From: Comamonas terrae
GTDB taxonomy: Bacteria; Pseudomonadota; Gammaproteobacteria; Burkholderiales; Burkholderiaceae_C
Reading direction: 5' to 3'
DNA length: 64,000 bases
Assembly (NCBI RefSeq): GCF_001544075.1
Contig: NZ_BCNT01000012.1
Span: forward strand, 1-64,000
Within the stretch, counting starts at the first letter, position 1, and each line of letters begins with the position of its first letter. The translations under genes and the position numbers were made by a program. Positions 1-9,663 of the stretch are shown piece after piece. Under the pieces are notes generated by a model. It saw only the letters and a list, made by a program, of their open reading frames with translations, was not told the origin of the DNA and searched no databases.

Positions 1-169
1 TTTCAGGGAAGCTTTGGATTGTAGTGCATATTTTTGCAGCTTGAATCCAATCTTCTAAATTTTCTTGAGATGCATGTCCGAGCTTTTCAATCCGGACTTT
101 TCAAAACATTCTTCAGAATCGAATGTTTTTTCAAGTTTTCCTAAACCCTGGCAGGGTTGTCGTTAAACT
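1..169. other. AT-rich left edge, no complete gene
   Basis: This stretch is visibly richer in A and T than the rest of the window and lies just downstream of the 3' end of tRNA-Leu. On the minus strand one frame stays open from about position 100 to the window edge (33 codons) but contains no ATG, GTG or TTG. It could therefore be the inside of a broken gene or chance. I see no promoter or terminator that I can support. An island or prophage end beside the tRNA gene is possible, but no attachment repeat is visible inside the window. Confidence 0.4.
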
Positions 170-254
<85 letters not shown>

Positions 255-288
255 ATCTCAGGAAAGACTCAGATTGTATATCAAAAAA

Positions 289-2892
289 ATGAACCCTCGC
301 GCAAAAGTTGCCGACATGAATGAAGAAATTTTGGGCACTGTGCAGGGCCACCGCGACGGACACGGTTTTGTGATCCGCGATGATGGTGAGCGCGACATCT
401 ATCTCCCTCCCAATGAAATGCGCGCCGTGCTGCACAAGGACAAGGTTCAGGTGCGGGTGGCCCGCTATGACCATCGCGGACGCCCCGAGGGTCGCGTGGT
501 CGAGATTGTGGAGCGCCCCGACCAGCCCATCATCGGCCGTTTCCTGCAGGAAAGCGGTGTGTGGCTTGTGGCACCCGAAGACAAACGCTATGGCCAGGAC
601 ATTCTGATCCCGTCCAACGCCACGGGATCGGCCAAGGTCGGCCAGGTCGTGGTGGTGGAACTGACGGAGGCTCCGGCCCTGTTCGGCCAGCCCGTGGGGC
701 GCATCACCGAAGTCCTCGGCGAGGTCGATGATCCCGGCATGGAGATCGAGATCGCCGTGCGCAAGTATGGCGTGCCCCACATCTTTTCCGACGAGTGCCT
801 GGCCCAGGCCAAGGCCTTGCCGGAAAAGGTGCGCGCTGCCGACCGCCGCCACCGCATCGACCTGACGGACATCCCGCTGGTCACCATCGACGGCGAGGAT
901 GCGCGCGACTTCGACGATGCCGTGTACTGCGAACCTGCCAAGGTGGGGCGCAGCAAGGGCTGGCGCCTGCTGGTGGCCATTGCCGACGTGAGCCACTACG
1001 TGACCACGGGCAGCGCCATCGATGTCGATGCCTACGACCGCGCCACCAGCGTCTATTTCCCGCGCCGCGTGATTCCCATGCTGCCGGAAAAGCTCAGCAA
1101 CGGCCTGTGCTCGCTCAACCCCGACGTGGACCGCCTGTGCATGGTCTGCGACATGCTGATCACGGCCAAGGGCGAAATCCATGCCTACCAGTTCTATCCG
1201 GCGGTCATGCACAGCCATGCGCGCTTCACCTATACAGAGGTGGCGGCCATCCTGGCCAACACGCGCGGGCCCGAAGCCGCCAGGCGCAGCGAGCGCGTGC
1301 AGGACCTGCTGAACCTGTATGGCGTCTACCAGGCCCTGCTCAAGTCGCGCGAGGAGCGCGGCGCCGTGGACTTCGAGACCACCGAGACGCAGATCGTCTG
1401 CGACGACAACGGCCGCATCGAGAAAATCGTGCCGCGCACGCGCACCGAAGCGCACAAGCTGATCGAGGAGGCCATGCTGGCCGCCAACGTCTGCAGCGCC
1501 GATTTCATCGAGCAGGGCGGGCAGCTGGGCCTGTTCCGCGTGCACGACAAGCCTTCGCTGGAAAAGCAGGAGATCCTGCGCAATTACCTGAAGGCCATGG
1601 GCGTGGCCATGACGATCAGCGAAAACCCGTCGACCCGCGAATTCCAGGCCATCGCCAATGCGACCAAGGACCGGCCGGATGCGCAGCAGATCCACACCAT
1701 GCTGCTGCGCTCCATGATGCAGGCCTTTTACACGCCCGATAACTCGGGCCATTTCGGGTTGGCATTCGAGGCCTATACCCACTTCACCAGCCCCATCCGC
1801 CGCTATCCGGACCTGCTGGTGCACCGCGTCATCAAGGCCGAGCTGCAGGGAACCCATTACAAGCTGCCTGCGCTGCCCACGCCGGGCGAGGCCGAGGCCA
1901 AGCTGGTCAAGCGCCTGTCCACGCGCGTGGTGGAGCCCCGGCAGAAGCCGCGCAAGCGTGCACCGGCCAAGGAAATGCAGGCCTGGGAGGCCGCCGGTCT
2001 GCATTGCAGCGCCAACGAGCGCCGGGCTGACGAGGCCAGCCGCGATGTCGAGGCCTGGCTCAAGTGCAAGTACATGCGCGAGCACCTGGGCGAGGAGTTT
2101 GCCGGCACCGTGTCCTCGGTCACGACCTTCGGCATCTTCGTGACGCTGGACGCCATGTATGTCGAAGGCCTGGTGCACATCACCGAGCTGGGCGGCGACT
2201 ACTTCCGTTTCGACGAGGCGCGCCAGGAACTGCGCGGCGAGCGTTCGGGCATACGCTATGGCATCGGTGCGCGCGTGCGTGTGCAGGTCAGCCGTGTGGA
2301 CCTGGACGGGCGCCGCATCGACTTCCGCCTGGTGCGCGACAGCGAGGACGGCGTGCTGGCGCCCGCCCGCCAGGGCAAGGGCCAGCGCGACGATGCGCGC
2401 GGCCGCCGCGATGGCCGCGAGGAGGGTTCGCGCCAGGATAAATGGAGCCGCCGCGATGCCAAGGCCGACCGCGCGCAGCGCAATGCCGCGACAGCGACAC
2501 AGGCAGCTGCGCCAGCCAAGCCCGCATCCAGCAAACAAGGCCGCAAGGCCGCCAAGAAGGCCATGCTGCAGGGCATCAATCTGGCGGCGCTCGAAGCGGA
2601 ATATGCGCAGGAGCGCGCGCCTGCCAAGCCGGTGCAGCACGACGCTGTTCCGGAAGTGCAGGGCGGGCCTGCTGCGAAAGGCAAGAAGTCCGCGCGAAGC
2701 AGGTCCGTGCCGGCCCTGCTGTTGCCCGGCCCCGCTTCTGCGCCCGCCGCCGAGCCCGATTCCAGGTCCGCTAGCGCGGCCAAGCCTGCCGTTGCCAAGC
2801 GAGCCAGGCCGGCAAATGCTTCAGCGGCAGAAGGCGCATCCGGCAAGGCGGCCAAGGCCAAGCCTGCCAGGTCAGCCAAGCGCAAGGCTTGA
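289..2892 (+). CDS. rnr: ribonuclease R (3'-5' exoribonuclease)
   Basis: RNase R degrades structured RNA from the 3' end, including rRNA fragments and mRNA in quality control. From the ATG at 289 the protein is 867 residues. A cold-shock domain begins almost at once (EILGTVQGHRDGHGFV). The RNB catalytic domain holds the acidic cluster DGEDARDFDDAVY near residues 201-213, and an S1 domain lies near 600-685. The last 180 or so residues are a Lys/Ala/Arg-rich low-complexity tail. The N-terminal helix-turn-helix of the E. coli enzyme is absent. The ATG at 316 is an equally possible start; neither has a strong ribosome site. Frames extended further upstream overlap the tRNA and are rejected. Confidence 0.95.
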   Translation: MNPRAKVADMNEEILGTVQGHRDGHGFVIRDDGERDIYLPPNEMRAVLHKDKVQVRVARYDHRGRPEGRVVEIVERPDQPIIGRFLQESGVWLVAPEDKRYGQDILIPSNATGSAKVGQVVVVELTEAPALFGQPVGRITEVLGEVDDPGMEIEIAVRKYGVPHIFSDECLAQAKALPEKVRAADRRHRIDLTDIPLVTIDGEDARDFDDAVYCEPAKVGRSKGWRLLVAIADVSHYVTTGSAIDVDAYDRATSVYFPRRVIPMLPEKLSNGLCSLNPDVDRLCMVCDMLITAKGEIHAYQFYPAVMHSHARFTYTEVAAILANTRGPEAARRSERVQDLLNLYGVYQALLKSREERGAVDFETTETQIVCDDNGRIEKIVPRTRTEAHKLIEEAMLAANVCSADFIEQGGQLGLFRVHDKPSLEKQEILRNYLKAMGVAMTISENPSTREFQAIANATKDRPDAQQIHTMLLRSMMQAFYTPDNSGHFGLAFEAYTHFTSPIRRYPDLLVHRVIKAELQGTHYKLPALPTPGEAEAKLVKRLSTRVVEPRQKPRKRAPAKEMQAWEAAGLHCSANERRADEASRDVEAWLKCKYMREHLGEEFAGTVSSVTTFGIFVTLDAMYVEGLVHITELGGDYFRFDEARQELRGERSGIRYGIGARVRVQVSRVDLDGRRIDFRLVRDSEDGVLAPARQGKGQRDDARGRRDGREEGSRQDKWSRRDAKADRAQRNAATATQAAAPAKPASSKQGRKAAKKAMLQGINLAALEAEYAQERAPAKPVQHDAVPEVQGGPAAKGKKSARSRSVPALLLPGPASAPAAEPDSRSASAAKPAVAKRARPANASAAEGASGKAAKAKPARSAKRKA

Positions 2893-2970
2893 TGGCAAGC
2901 ACAAGTGCTGCGGACGCTGGGGGCGCAGCATTTACAAGGCCCTGGCCGTGCAATCGGGCAGGGCGTGGGT

Positions 2971-4638
2971 TCATGCAGCGCGGCAGGCTCCGAAATGCCG
3001 GGCCAGTGCGCCGGCGCTGAACGGCAGCGAGGGGGGCCAGAGGTCTGCTGCCTGCCCGTGGCGGTAGACGGCTTCCAGGGCGGCCTGCGTTCCCAGGCGG
3101 AGTGAAGGCTGCGCCGGCGAGGCTGCGCCCTGCGCGGCCATCCGTGCCCAGGTGGCTCCCAGCAGGCCGGCCAGCACGTCGCCGGTGCCTCCGGTGGCCA
3201 GCCGTGCATTGCCTGTGGGATTGACCCAGCAGGCCCTGGCATCGAGCGCGAAGCTGGCAGGGCAGGCGATCACGCTGCCCGAGCCCTTGAGCACCACCGT
3301 GCATTGCAACTGTTCGGCCAGCCGTGCGGCGGCCTGGATCCGGCTGGCCTGCACCTGGGGGGTGCCGGTTTGCAGCAGGCGCGCCGCTTCTAGCGGGTGC
3401 GGGGTCAGCACGGTGCCCAGGCGGCGGCTGGCGCGGCGGGCGAGCAATTGCTGCAGCGAGGCGTCGGCTGCAACGGCATTGAGTCCGTCCGCGTCCAGCA
3501 CCAGGCGCGGCGCCTGCTCCAGAATGGCCGGCAGCCACTTGCGGACGGCAAGGCCACCGCCACAGCCGCAGACCACCGTGGCCTGCTTCCAGTCCTGGGA
3601 CTGCGGCTGGCGCAGCATGATTTCCGGCCAGGGTGCGGTGCCTTGAGGCGGCGATGTATCCAGCAGGGCGAGCATGACGCGGCCCGCGCCGCCATGCAGT
3701 GCCGCCAGTGCGGCCAGCCAGGCGGCGCCGGTCATGGACAGGCCGCGCTGCGCCAGGCCTTCGCCGCCGACGACGGCCACATCGCCAAAACTGCCCTTGT
3801 GGCTGGCATGCCGCCCTGCCATGGCCTGAGGGTTGGGCGCGCTGCCGAGCCAGGCCATGGGCTGCGGAGGTTCGGGCAGCGCCGGGATTTTTTCCCCGTC
3901 ATCATTGCAAAGCCCGGCGCCCAGGTCGTCCCACCAGATCTGCCCGCAGGCATCGCGTCCCTGGCCGGTGAACAGGCCGGGCTGCAGGGTCAGCAGGCTC
4001 AAGGTGTGGCGGGGCATGCACAAGGCGCCTGCAGACAGCTCGGGAACCATGCCTGCCGCATACTGCCCGGTCTCGGCATCCAGGCCCGAGGCAACATCTA
4101 TGCATAAAACCGGGCTGCTTCCGGCCTGGGTCTGGCGCAGCAGCGCCATCAGCCGGGCGCAGGGGGCGGTACTTGCGCCTTTGCCGTGCCCGCCGGCTCT
4201 CAGGCCTATGCCCAGCAGCGCATCGATGCACAGGTCTTGCCCGTCCATGCCTTCCGGCCGGCCGTCGACCCACTGGACCCGCGCTTGCCTTGCCCTGTCC
4301 CAGGATGCCTGGGCGTCGGCAGGCATTGCATCGCGTGCGGCCGTGCAGCTCACCATGATGCGGGCAAACGGCAAAAGCCGGGCAAGCCGGGCTGCCGCTT
4401 CCAGGCCGTCGCCCCCGTTATTGCCGGGGCCGCAGGCGATCCAGACGGTGCGTGCATGCGGAGCCAGCGCCATGGCCAGCCTGGCAACGGCCAGGCCGGC
4501 GCGCTGCATCAGGGTGTGGGGCGGCAGCGCGGCCGCCAGTTCATGCTCCAGGCGCCGCGTGTCGGCCGTGCTGAACAGCGGCCACCCGGTGCCGTTGCCA
4601 TGGCTGCCGGCCGTGGGGAAAGGGAGGATGCATTGCAT
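2971..4638 (-). CDS. nnr: bifunctional NAD(P)H-hydrate epimerase / ADP-dependent dehydratase
   Basis: This enzyme repairs hydrated NADH and NADPH: the N-terminal YjeF domain epimerises the R and S hydrates, and the C-terminal ribokinase-like domain dehydrates the S form using ADP. The 555-residue protein from the ATG at 4638 has the YjeF_N motif GPGNNGGDG near residue 85. The kinase-like half contains LVLDADGLNA and the GTGDVLAG motif close to the end. The frame stays open another 168 bases upstream, but that part looks unlike a YjeF N-terminus. It is convergent with rnr. A copy of the GCGCTT/AGCTAT dispersed repeat separates it from the amidase gene upstream. Confidence 0.93.
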   Translation of the reverse strand: MQCILPFPTAGSHGNGTGWPLFSTADTRRLEHELAAALPPHTLMQRAGLAVARLAMALAPHARTVWIACGPGNNGGDGLEAAARLARLLPFARIMVSCTAARDAMPADAQASWDRARQARVQWVDGRPEGMDGQDLCIDALLGIGLRAGGHGKGASTAPCARLMALLRQTQAGSSPVLCIDVASGLDAETGQYAAGMVPELSAGALCMPRHTLSLLTLQPGLFTGQGRDACGQIWWDDLGAGLCNDDGEKIPALPEPPQPMAWLGSAPNPQAMAGRHASHKGSFGDVAVVGGEGLAQRGLSMTGAAWLAALAALHGGAGRVMLALLDTSPPQGTAPWPEIMLRQPQSQDWKQATVVCGCGGGLAVRKWLPAILEQAPRLVLDADGLNAVAADASLQQLLARRASRRLGTVLTPHPLEAARLLQTGTPQVQASRIQAAARLAEQLQCTVVLKGSGSVIACPASFALDARACWVNPTGNARLATGGTGDVLAGLLGATWARMAAQGAASPAQPSLRLGTQAALEAVYRHGQAADLWPPSLPFSAGALARHFGACRAA

Positions 4639-4716
4639 GCCGGCAGCATAGCCTTGTCTGGCGATGCAGTGGCCGGGCAATGTGCGGTACCCGTCGAATT
4701 GGCCTGCAGCGCTTTG

Positions 4717-4747
4717 CCGGAAAGCGCTTGCAGCTATCAAAATAGTT
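4717..4747 (+). repeat. dispersed GCGCTT/AGCTAT repeat, intergenic copy
   Basis: The segment contains AAAGCGCTTGCAGCTATCAAAATAG, given here in two parts: AAAGCGCTTG at 4721-4730 and CAGCTATCAAAATAG at 4731-4745. It differs at only two positions from a copy at 19774-19804 inside lpxB. Relatives occur near 37783 and 60880. The copy lies between nnr and the amidase gene. Such short repeats are common in Comamonadaceae genomes; their function is unknown to me. Confidence 0.7.
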
Positions 4748-4750
4748 TGC

Positions 4751-6145
4751 CTATGGGGTGGCGGCGCGCAGCACCTGCTCCAGTGCCAGGGCGATATGCA
4801 GCACATCGTCGTCGCGCAGCGCGCCGTGCCAGATCATCAGTCCCATGGGCAGTTCCCCGGCCTCGTGGCAGGGCAGCGACAGGGCGCAGCCGTCCAGCAT
4901 GTTGACCACACTGGTGTTGCGCAGCAGCAGGCCGTTGACGCGGAAAAATTCGCCATCGCGTGCGGCATCGGCTTGCGCATCCATGCCGTCGGCCGGAGCG
5001 ACCGATGCCAGCGTGGGTGCGGCCACGGGCGTGGTGGGGGAGAGCAGGGCATCGAAGGGCGCGAGAGCCGTCTGCATCCCGGCAATCCATTGGTTGCGGG
5101 CCTGGATCAGGTCCAGGTAATCGGCTGCGCTCATGTGGGCGCCGCGCTCGATGCGCGACTTCACGCGCGGATCGTAGAGTCGGGCTTTCTCGGGCTGCTG
5201 CAGATACTGCCTGTGCCAGGCATAGCTCTCCGTGGGCGAGAAGCCGCCGATGGCATGGATGCGCTCCAGCGCTTCGAGCTCGCGCAATGCGATGCGCTCG
5301 ATCCGCGCGCCGGCGGCTTGCAGCTGCGCGATGCTGCGCTCGAAGGCGGCGACTACGGCCGGCTCTGCCTGTTCGAAGAACAGCGTTTGGGGAACCGCCA
5401 GCCGCCACTGGGAAAGAGGCCTGCCTGCCGGGGCCAGCTTGCGAGCGCTCAGGATCTCGTGGAGCACGATGGCATCGCGCACGCTGCGGGTGATGGCGCA
5501 GGCCGTATCCAGGGTGGGCGACAGCGGCACCGCGCCGCAGGTAGGCACGAGCCGTGCCGTGCTCTTGAAGCCCACGAGGCCGTTGAGCGCAGCCGGTATG
5601 CGGATCGAGCCTCCCGTGTCCGAGCCCAGTGCCGCCCACGCCGCGCCGCTGGCCACGGAAACGGCAGCGCCCGACGACGAACCACCGGGAACGCGCGCCG
5701 GCTGTGCCGCGGACAGCCGCGGATTGCCCGGGTGCAGGGCGTCCATGGCCCTGGGCGTGCCGAAATGGGGATTGGTGCCGACGCCGGAAAAGGCGAATTC
5801 CACCATGTGGGTACGGCCGATGATGGCGGCGCCTGCGGCTCGCAGCCGCGCCACCGCCGGCGCATCGGCGAGGGCCAGGGGCGCGTCCTGCAATACGCGC
5901 GAGCTTGCCGTGCTGCGCGTACCGGCGATATCGAACAGGTCCTTGACCGACACGGCCAGGCCAGCCAGCGGTGCTGCAACGGCAGCCCAGGCCGCTTCGG
6001 TGCGCGCGCTGTCCGGCAGCAGCTGGGAAAAGACGTGGTTGCAGGCAGGGCCTTGGGCTGCTGCCAGGCTCAGTTCCAGCTGCTCTGGCGCGTTGGTGAG
6101 ACCTTGACGGATGGCCTGTACGGCAGTGCTGAGGTCGTTTTGCAT
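4751..6145 (-). CDS. amidase signature family hydrolase
   Basis: The 464-residue protein belongs to the amidase signature family, serine hydrolases with a Ser-cisSer-Lys triad that cleave amides. Visible elements are SVKDLFD with the catalytic Lys at residue 68, GGSSSG at 154-159 with the cis-serine, and GSDTGGSIRIPA around residues 174-185 with the nucleophile near Ser180. The substrate cannot be read from the sequence. It is not a GatA subunit by context, since no gatB or gatC is adjacent. It is transcribed away from rpsB. The ATG at 6145 sits 23 bases from the end of the proposed rpsB TSS region, so the two promoters are close together. Confidence 0.88.
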   Translation of the reverse strand: MQNDLSTAVQAIRQGLTNAPEQLELSLAAAQGPACNHVFSQLLPDSARTEAAWAAVAAPLAGLAVSVKDLFDIAGTRSTASSRVLQDAPLALADAPAVARLRAAGAAIIGRTHMVEFAFSGVGTNPHFGTPRAMDALHPGNPRLSAAQPARVPGGSSSGAAVSVASGAAWAALGSDTGGSIRIPAALNGLVGFKSTARLVPTCGAVPLSPTLDTACAITRSVRDAIVLHEILSARKLAPAGRPLSQWRLAVPQTLFFEQAEPAVVAAFERSIAQLQAAGARIERIALRELEALERIHAIGGFSPTESYAWHRQYLQQPEKARLYDPRVKSRIERGAHMSAADYLDLIQARNQWIAGMQTALAPFDALLSPTTPVAAPTLASVAPADGMDAQADAARDGEFFRVNGLLLRNTSVVNMLDGCALSLPCHEAGELPMGLMIWHGALRDDDVLHIALALEQVLRAATP

Positions 6146-6152
6146 GGCGGTG

Positions 6153-6168
6153 TGCTAGAATCTTGCGG
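6153..6168 (+). promoter_or_regulatory. extended -10 promoter of rpsB
   Basis: TGCTAGAAT at 6153-6161 is an extended -10 element (TGN followed by TAGAAT). No good -35 is visible, which fits an extended -10 promoter. Transcription would start near 6168, exactly at the first base of the stem that closes the rpsB leader. Confidence 0.55.
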
Positions 6169-6374
6169 CTTTACCGAGGGTATGCCCTTAAGGCTTGCCC
6201 GGCAGGCCTGGAGAACGGGAATGTGCACGCAGGTGTGCGGGAGCGATCCAGCCACGGCATTTCGGTAAAGCAAATAGCAAACCAGCCCCTTCAAGGTGTC
6301 GCTGCAGTCTCTGGACAACAGGGCTGCCGTGATGATTGGGTTGGATTTTAGACCTAACCTTTGAGGTAATTAAC
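6168..6374 (+). promoter_or_regulatory. structured leader of rpsB, candidate S2 autoregulatory region
   Basis: GCTTTACCGA at 6168-6177 is exactly complementary to TCGGTAAAGC at 6262-6271. The first hundred or so nucleotides of the transcript would therefore be closed by a ten-base-pair stem. A smaller GGTTGG / CCTAACC pairing follows just before the ribosome site GAGGT. In E. coli a leader structure mediates repression of rpsB by S2; a corresponding role here is inference from position and folding only. Confidence 0.5.
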
Positions 6375-7127
6375 ATGTCCGTCACTATGCGTGAGATGCT
6401 GGAAGCAGGCGTCCACTTCGGTCACCAAACCCGCTTCTGGAACCCCAAGATGGCTCCGTTCATCTTCGGTTCGCGTAACAAGATCCACATCATCAACCTG
6501 GAAAAGTCGCTGCCGATGTTCCAGGAAGCCCAGAAGTTCGCCAAGCAGCTGACCGCCAACGGCGGCACCGTGCTGATGGTGGGCACCAAGCGCCAGGCCC
6601 GCGAGCTGGTGGCTGCCGAAGCCCAGCGTGCAGGCGTGCCTTATGTCGACCAGCGCTGGCTGGGCGGCATGCTGACCAACTTCAAGACCGTCAAGACCTC
6701 CATCAAGCGTCTGAAGGACATGAAGGCTCAGCAGGAAGCCGGTCTGGAATCCATGTCCAAGAAGGAACAGCTGATGTTCGTTCGCGAACTGGAAAAGCTG
6801 GAAAAGGACATCGGCGGCATCCAGGACATGAACGGCCTGCCCGACGCCATCTTCGTGATCGACGTGGGCTTCCACAAGATCGCCGTGGCTGAAGCCAAGA
6901 AGCTGGGCATCCCCCTGATCGGTGTGGTGGACTCCAACCACAACCCCGAGGGCATCGACTACGTGATCCCCGGCAACGACGACTCCGCCAAGGCCGTGCA
7001 GCTGTACGCCCAAGGCATTGCCGACGCCATCCTGGAAGGCCGCGAAGCCCGTCTGAACGACGTGGTCAAGGCTGCCGCCGGTGAAGACGGCGACGAGTTC
7101 GTGGAAGTGGAAGAATCCGCCGCCTAA
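6375..7127 (+). CDS. rpsB: 30S ribosomal protein S2
   Basis: S2 is a late-assembling protein of the small ribosomal subunit that helps recruit S1. The 250-residue product starts [20 protein letters not shown], the family signature. The second S2 signature region around DAIFVIDVG and the [25 protein letters not shown] stretch follow. The acidic C-terminal tail is usual in betaproteobacteria. GAGGT at 6363-6367 is the ribosome site that fixes this start. A terminator-like hairpin separates it from tsf, the usual partner, so the two are probably cotranscribed in part. Confidence 0.98.
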   Translation: MSVTMREMLEAGVHFGHQTRFWNPKMAPFIFGSRNKIHIINLEKSLPMFQEAQKFAKQLTANGGTVLMVGTKRQARELVAAEAQRAGVPYVDQRWLGGMLTNFKTVKTSIKRLKDMKAQQEAGLESMSKKEQLMFVRELEKLEKDIGGIQDMNGLPDAIFVIDVGFHKIAVAEAKKLGIPLIGVVDSNHNPEGIDYVIPGNDDSAKAVQLYAQGIADAILEGREARLNDVVKAAAGEDGDEFVEVEESAA

Positions 7128-7160
7128 GCGAAGTCCGGCTGCGCGACCGCATCGCGAGAA

Positions 7161-7192
7161 AAAAGCGGGGCTCTGGGTAGCCCCCTTTTTTT
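7161..7192 (+). terminator. rho-independent terminator or attenuator between rpsB and tsf
   Basis: GGGGCT at 7167-7172 pairs with AGCCCC at 7179-7184 and is followed by seven T (7186-7192). Because tsf follows 45 bases later without an obvious promoter, partial read-through is likely. This would set the S2 to EF-Ts ratio. Confidence 0.75.
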
Positions 7193-7236
7193 AGCCGGAA
7201 TCCTGTAACGAATCGAACTGATACTGGAGAAATACG

Positions 7237-8130
7237 ATGGCAATTACTGCAAGCATGGTCGCCGAACTGCGCGCCAAGACCGACGCTCCCATGATGGAGT
7301 GCAAGAAGGCCCTGACCGAAGCCGACGGCGACATGGCCAAGGCCGAAGAGCTGCTGCGCGTCAAGCTGGGCACCAAGGCTGGCAAGGCTGCTTCGCGCGT
7401 GACGGCTGAAGGCGTCGTGGCTGTCTACATCGAAGGCGGCAAGGGCGGCATGATCGAAGTCAACAGCGAAACCGACTTCGTGTCCAAGAACGACAGCTTC
7501 CTGGCCATGGCCAACGCCGCTGCCAAGCTGGTGGCTGAGCACAATCCCGCCGACGTGGAAGCCCTGGGCGCCCTGGCCTATGAGCAGGACGGCTACGGCC
7601 CCACCCTGGAAGACGTGCGCAAGGGCCTGATCGGCAAGATCGGCGAGAACATGTCGTTCCGCCGCTTCAAGCACTTCAGCGGCTCCAACCTGGCTTCCTA
7701 CCTGCACGGCTCGCGCATCGGCGTGGTCGTCGAGTTTGACGGCGATGCCGTGGCTGCCAAGGATGTCGCCATGCACGTGGCTGCCATGAAGCCCGTGGCC
7801 CTGACCAGCGCCGACGTGCCCGCCGATCTGATCGCCAAGGAGCGCGCCGTGGCCGAAGGCAAGGCTGCCGAGTCCGGCAAGCCCGCCGACATCGCCGCCA
7901 AGATGGTCGAAGGCTCGGTGCAGAAGTACCTGAAGGAAGTCTCGCTGGCTGACCAGGTCTTCGTGAAGGCCGCCGACGGCAAGCAGACCGTGGCCCAGAT
8001 GCTCAAGGCCGCCAACACCAACGTGAAGGCATTCACCATGTACGTGGTGGGCGAAGGCATCGAGAAGAAGGTGGACGACTTTGCCGCCGAAGTGGCAGCC
8101 CAGGTGGCTGCAGCCAAGGCCGGCGCCTAA
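7237..8130 (+). CDS. tsf: elongation factor Ts
   Basis: EF-Ts is the guanine nucleotide exchange factor of EF-Tu. The 297-residue protein begins with the UBA-like N-terminal domain and contains the [12 protein letters not shown] motif that contacts EF-Tu. The second signature, [13 protein letters not shown], lies near residues 73-86. CTGGAGAAATACG ahead of the ATG supplies the ribosome site. It follows rpsB and precedes pyrH, the standard bacterial order. Confidence 0.98.
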   Translation: MAITASMVAELRAKTDAPMMECKKALTEADGDMAKAEELLRVKLGTKAGKAASRVTAEGVVAVYIEGGKGGMIEVNSETDFVSKNDSFLAMANAAAKLVAEHNPADVEALGALAYEQDGYGPTLEDVRKGLIGKIGENMSFRRFKHFSGSNLASYLHGSRIGVVVEFDGDAVAAKDVAMHVAAMKPVALTSADVPADLIAKERAVAEGKAAESGKPADIAAKMVEGSVQKYLKEVSLADQVFVKAADGKQTVAQMLKAANTNVKAFTMYVVGEGIEKKVDDFAAEVAAQVAAAKAGA

Positions 8131-8144
8131 GTCCTAGCCTCAGC

Positions 8145-8180
8145 ATCAATCGCGGCCCAGAGCCGCGATTGATTTATTCC
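8145..8180 (+). terminator. terminator after tsf
   Basis: ATCAATCGCGGC (8145-8156) and GCCGCGATTGAT (8162-8173) form a perfect 12-bp stem with a five-base loop, followed by a short T-rich stretch (TTATTCCCC). The weak T run suggests incomplete termination, with pyrH starting 50 bases on. Confidence 0.65.
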
Positions 8181-8225
8181 CCCTCCCGTTTTCATCATCG
8201 CTTTAACTTCCATCGGAGAAACACC

Positions 8226-8948
8226 ATGTCCAACGCCATTCCAGCCCACAAGCGCATTCTGCTCAAGCTGTCGGGTGAGGCGTTAATGGGGGATGACCAG
8301 TTCGGCATCAACCGTGCAACCATCGAGCGCATGGTTGCCGAGATCGTGGAAGTGACCAAGGTTGGTGTGCAGGTAGCCGTGGTGATTGGCGGGGGCAATA
8401 TCTTCCGCGGCGTGGCTGGCGGCTCCGTGGGCATGGACCGTGCCACGGCCGACTACATGGGCATGCTGGCGACGGTGATGAACGCGCTGGCCCTGGCCGA
8501 CGCCATGGACAAGCAGGGCCTGACGGCCCGCGTCATGTCCGCCATCGGCATCGAGCAGGTGGTCGAGCCCTACGTGCGCCCCAAGGCGCTGCAATACCTG
8601 GAGGAGGGCAAGGTCGTGGTGTTTGCCGCCGGTACCGGCAATCCCTTCTTCACCACCGATACCGCTGCCGCGCTGCGCGGCGCCGAAATCGGCGCCGAGG
8701 TCGTGCTCAAGGCCACCAAGGTGGATGGCGTGTACACGGCCGATCCCGTGAAGGATCCTTCGGCAACGCGCTACGAGAAGCTGGCATTCGACGAAGCCAT
8801 CTCGCGCAACCTGGGCATCATGGATGCCACGGCCTTCGCGCTGTGCCGCGACCAGAAGCTGCCGATCCGCGTGTTTTCCATCGTCAAGCCCGGCGCACTC
8901 AAGCGTGTGGTGATGGGTGAAGACGAAGGCACTCTGGTGTACGCTTGA
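8226..8948 (+). CDS. pyrH: UMP kinase (uridylate kinase)
   Basis: PyrH phosphorylates UMP to UDP with ATP in pyrimidine nucleotide synthesis. The 240-residue protein carries the amino acid kinase fold signatures: [12 protein letters not shown] with the ATP-binding lysine near the N-terminus, [11 protein letters not shown], and [22 protein letters not shown] for nucleotide binding. CGGAGAAACACC precedes the ATG at 8226; a longer open frame upstream lacks family similarity. It lies between tsf and frr in the conserved order. Confidence 0.98.
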   Translation: MSNAIPAHKRILLKLSGEALMGDDQFGINRATIERMVAEIVEVTKVGVQVAVVIGGGNIFRGVAGGSVGMDRATADYMGMLATVMNALALADAMDKQGLTARVMSAIGIEQVVEPYVRPKALQYLEEGKVVVFAAGTGNPFFTTDTAAALRGAEIGAEVVLKATKVDGVYTADPVKDPSATRYEKLAFDEAISRNLGIMDATAFALCRDQKLPIRVFSIVKPGALKRVVMGEDEGTLVYA

Positions 8949-9088
8949 GGGTTCACCAGAGATTGGTGCAAACTCTTTAGGATTTACGCAAAGGAAGGCG
9001 CAAAACTGCGCAAGAGGCATCCGTGCATGATGCCAGGTCCGGCTTGCGTGAATCATGTCTTGGCCGCTGAGCCCCAAGGAACAAGAAC

Positions 9089-9649
9089 ATGTCGATTGCC
9101 GAAATCAAGAAGAACACCGAAGCCAAGATGGGCCAATCCATCGAGGCGCTGAAGAACAACCTCTCGCGCATCCGCACCGGCCGCGCCAATCCCGCCCTGC
9201 TGGATGCCATCCATGTGGAGTACTACGGCTCCATGGTGCCGCTGTCCCAGGTGGCCAACGTGTCCCTGATCGATGCGCGCACTATCAGCGTGCAGCCCTG
9301 GGAAAAGAACATGGCCGCCAAGGTGGAAAAAGCCATCCGCGAAAGCGAGCTGGGCCTGAATCCTGCGGCCATGGGTGACCTGATCCGGGTGCCCATGCCC
9401 CCCATGAGCGAGGAGCGCCGCAAGGAGATGACCAAGCTGGCCCGCCACGAGGGCGAGAACTCCAAGGTGGCCATCCGCAATCTGCGCCGCGATGCCAACG
9501 AAAGCGTGAAGAAGCTGGTCAAGGACAAGGAGGCTTCCGAGGACGATCAGAAGCGTTCCGAAGCCGACATCCAGAAGATCACGGACAAGCACATTGCCGA
9601 GATCGACGTGCTGGTGGCTGCCAAAGAGCAGGACATCATGGCGGTCTAA
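9089..9649 (+). CDS. frr: ribosome recycling factor
   Basis: RRF, with EF-G, splits post-termination ribosomes. The 186-residue protein has the family length and the conserved [11 protein letters not shown] segment. The hinge and [13 protein letters not shown] motif and the C-terminal helix with KSEADIQ-like sequence are also present. It starts at the ATG at 9089 after AAGGAACAAGAAC. The 140 bases between pyrH and frr hold no further gene. uppS begins 15 bases after the stop, so the two are cotranscribed. Confidence 0.98.
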   Translation: MSIAEIKKNTEAKMGQSIEALKNNLSRIRTGRANPALLDAIHVEYYGSMVPLSQVANVSLIDARTISVQPWEKNMAAKVEKAIRESELGLNPAAMGDLIRVPMPPMSEERRKEMTKLARHEGENSKVAIRNLRRDANESVKKLVKDKEASEDDQKRSEADIQKITDKHIAEIDVLVAAKEQDIMAV

Positions 9650-9663
9650 GGAGACCTGCACTC

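Noticed and set aside
2906-2930. Small hairpin TGCTGCG/CGCAGCA between rnr and nnr as a terminator
   Set aside because: No T run on either side and only seven pairs.
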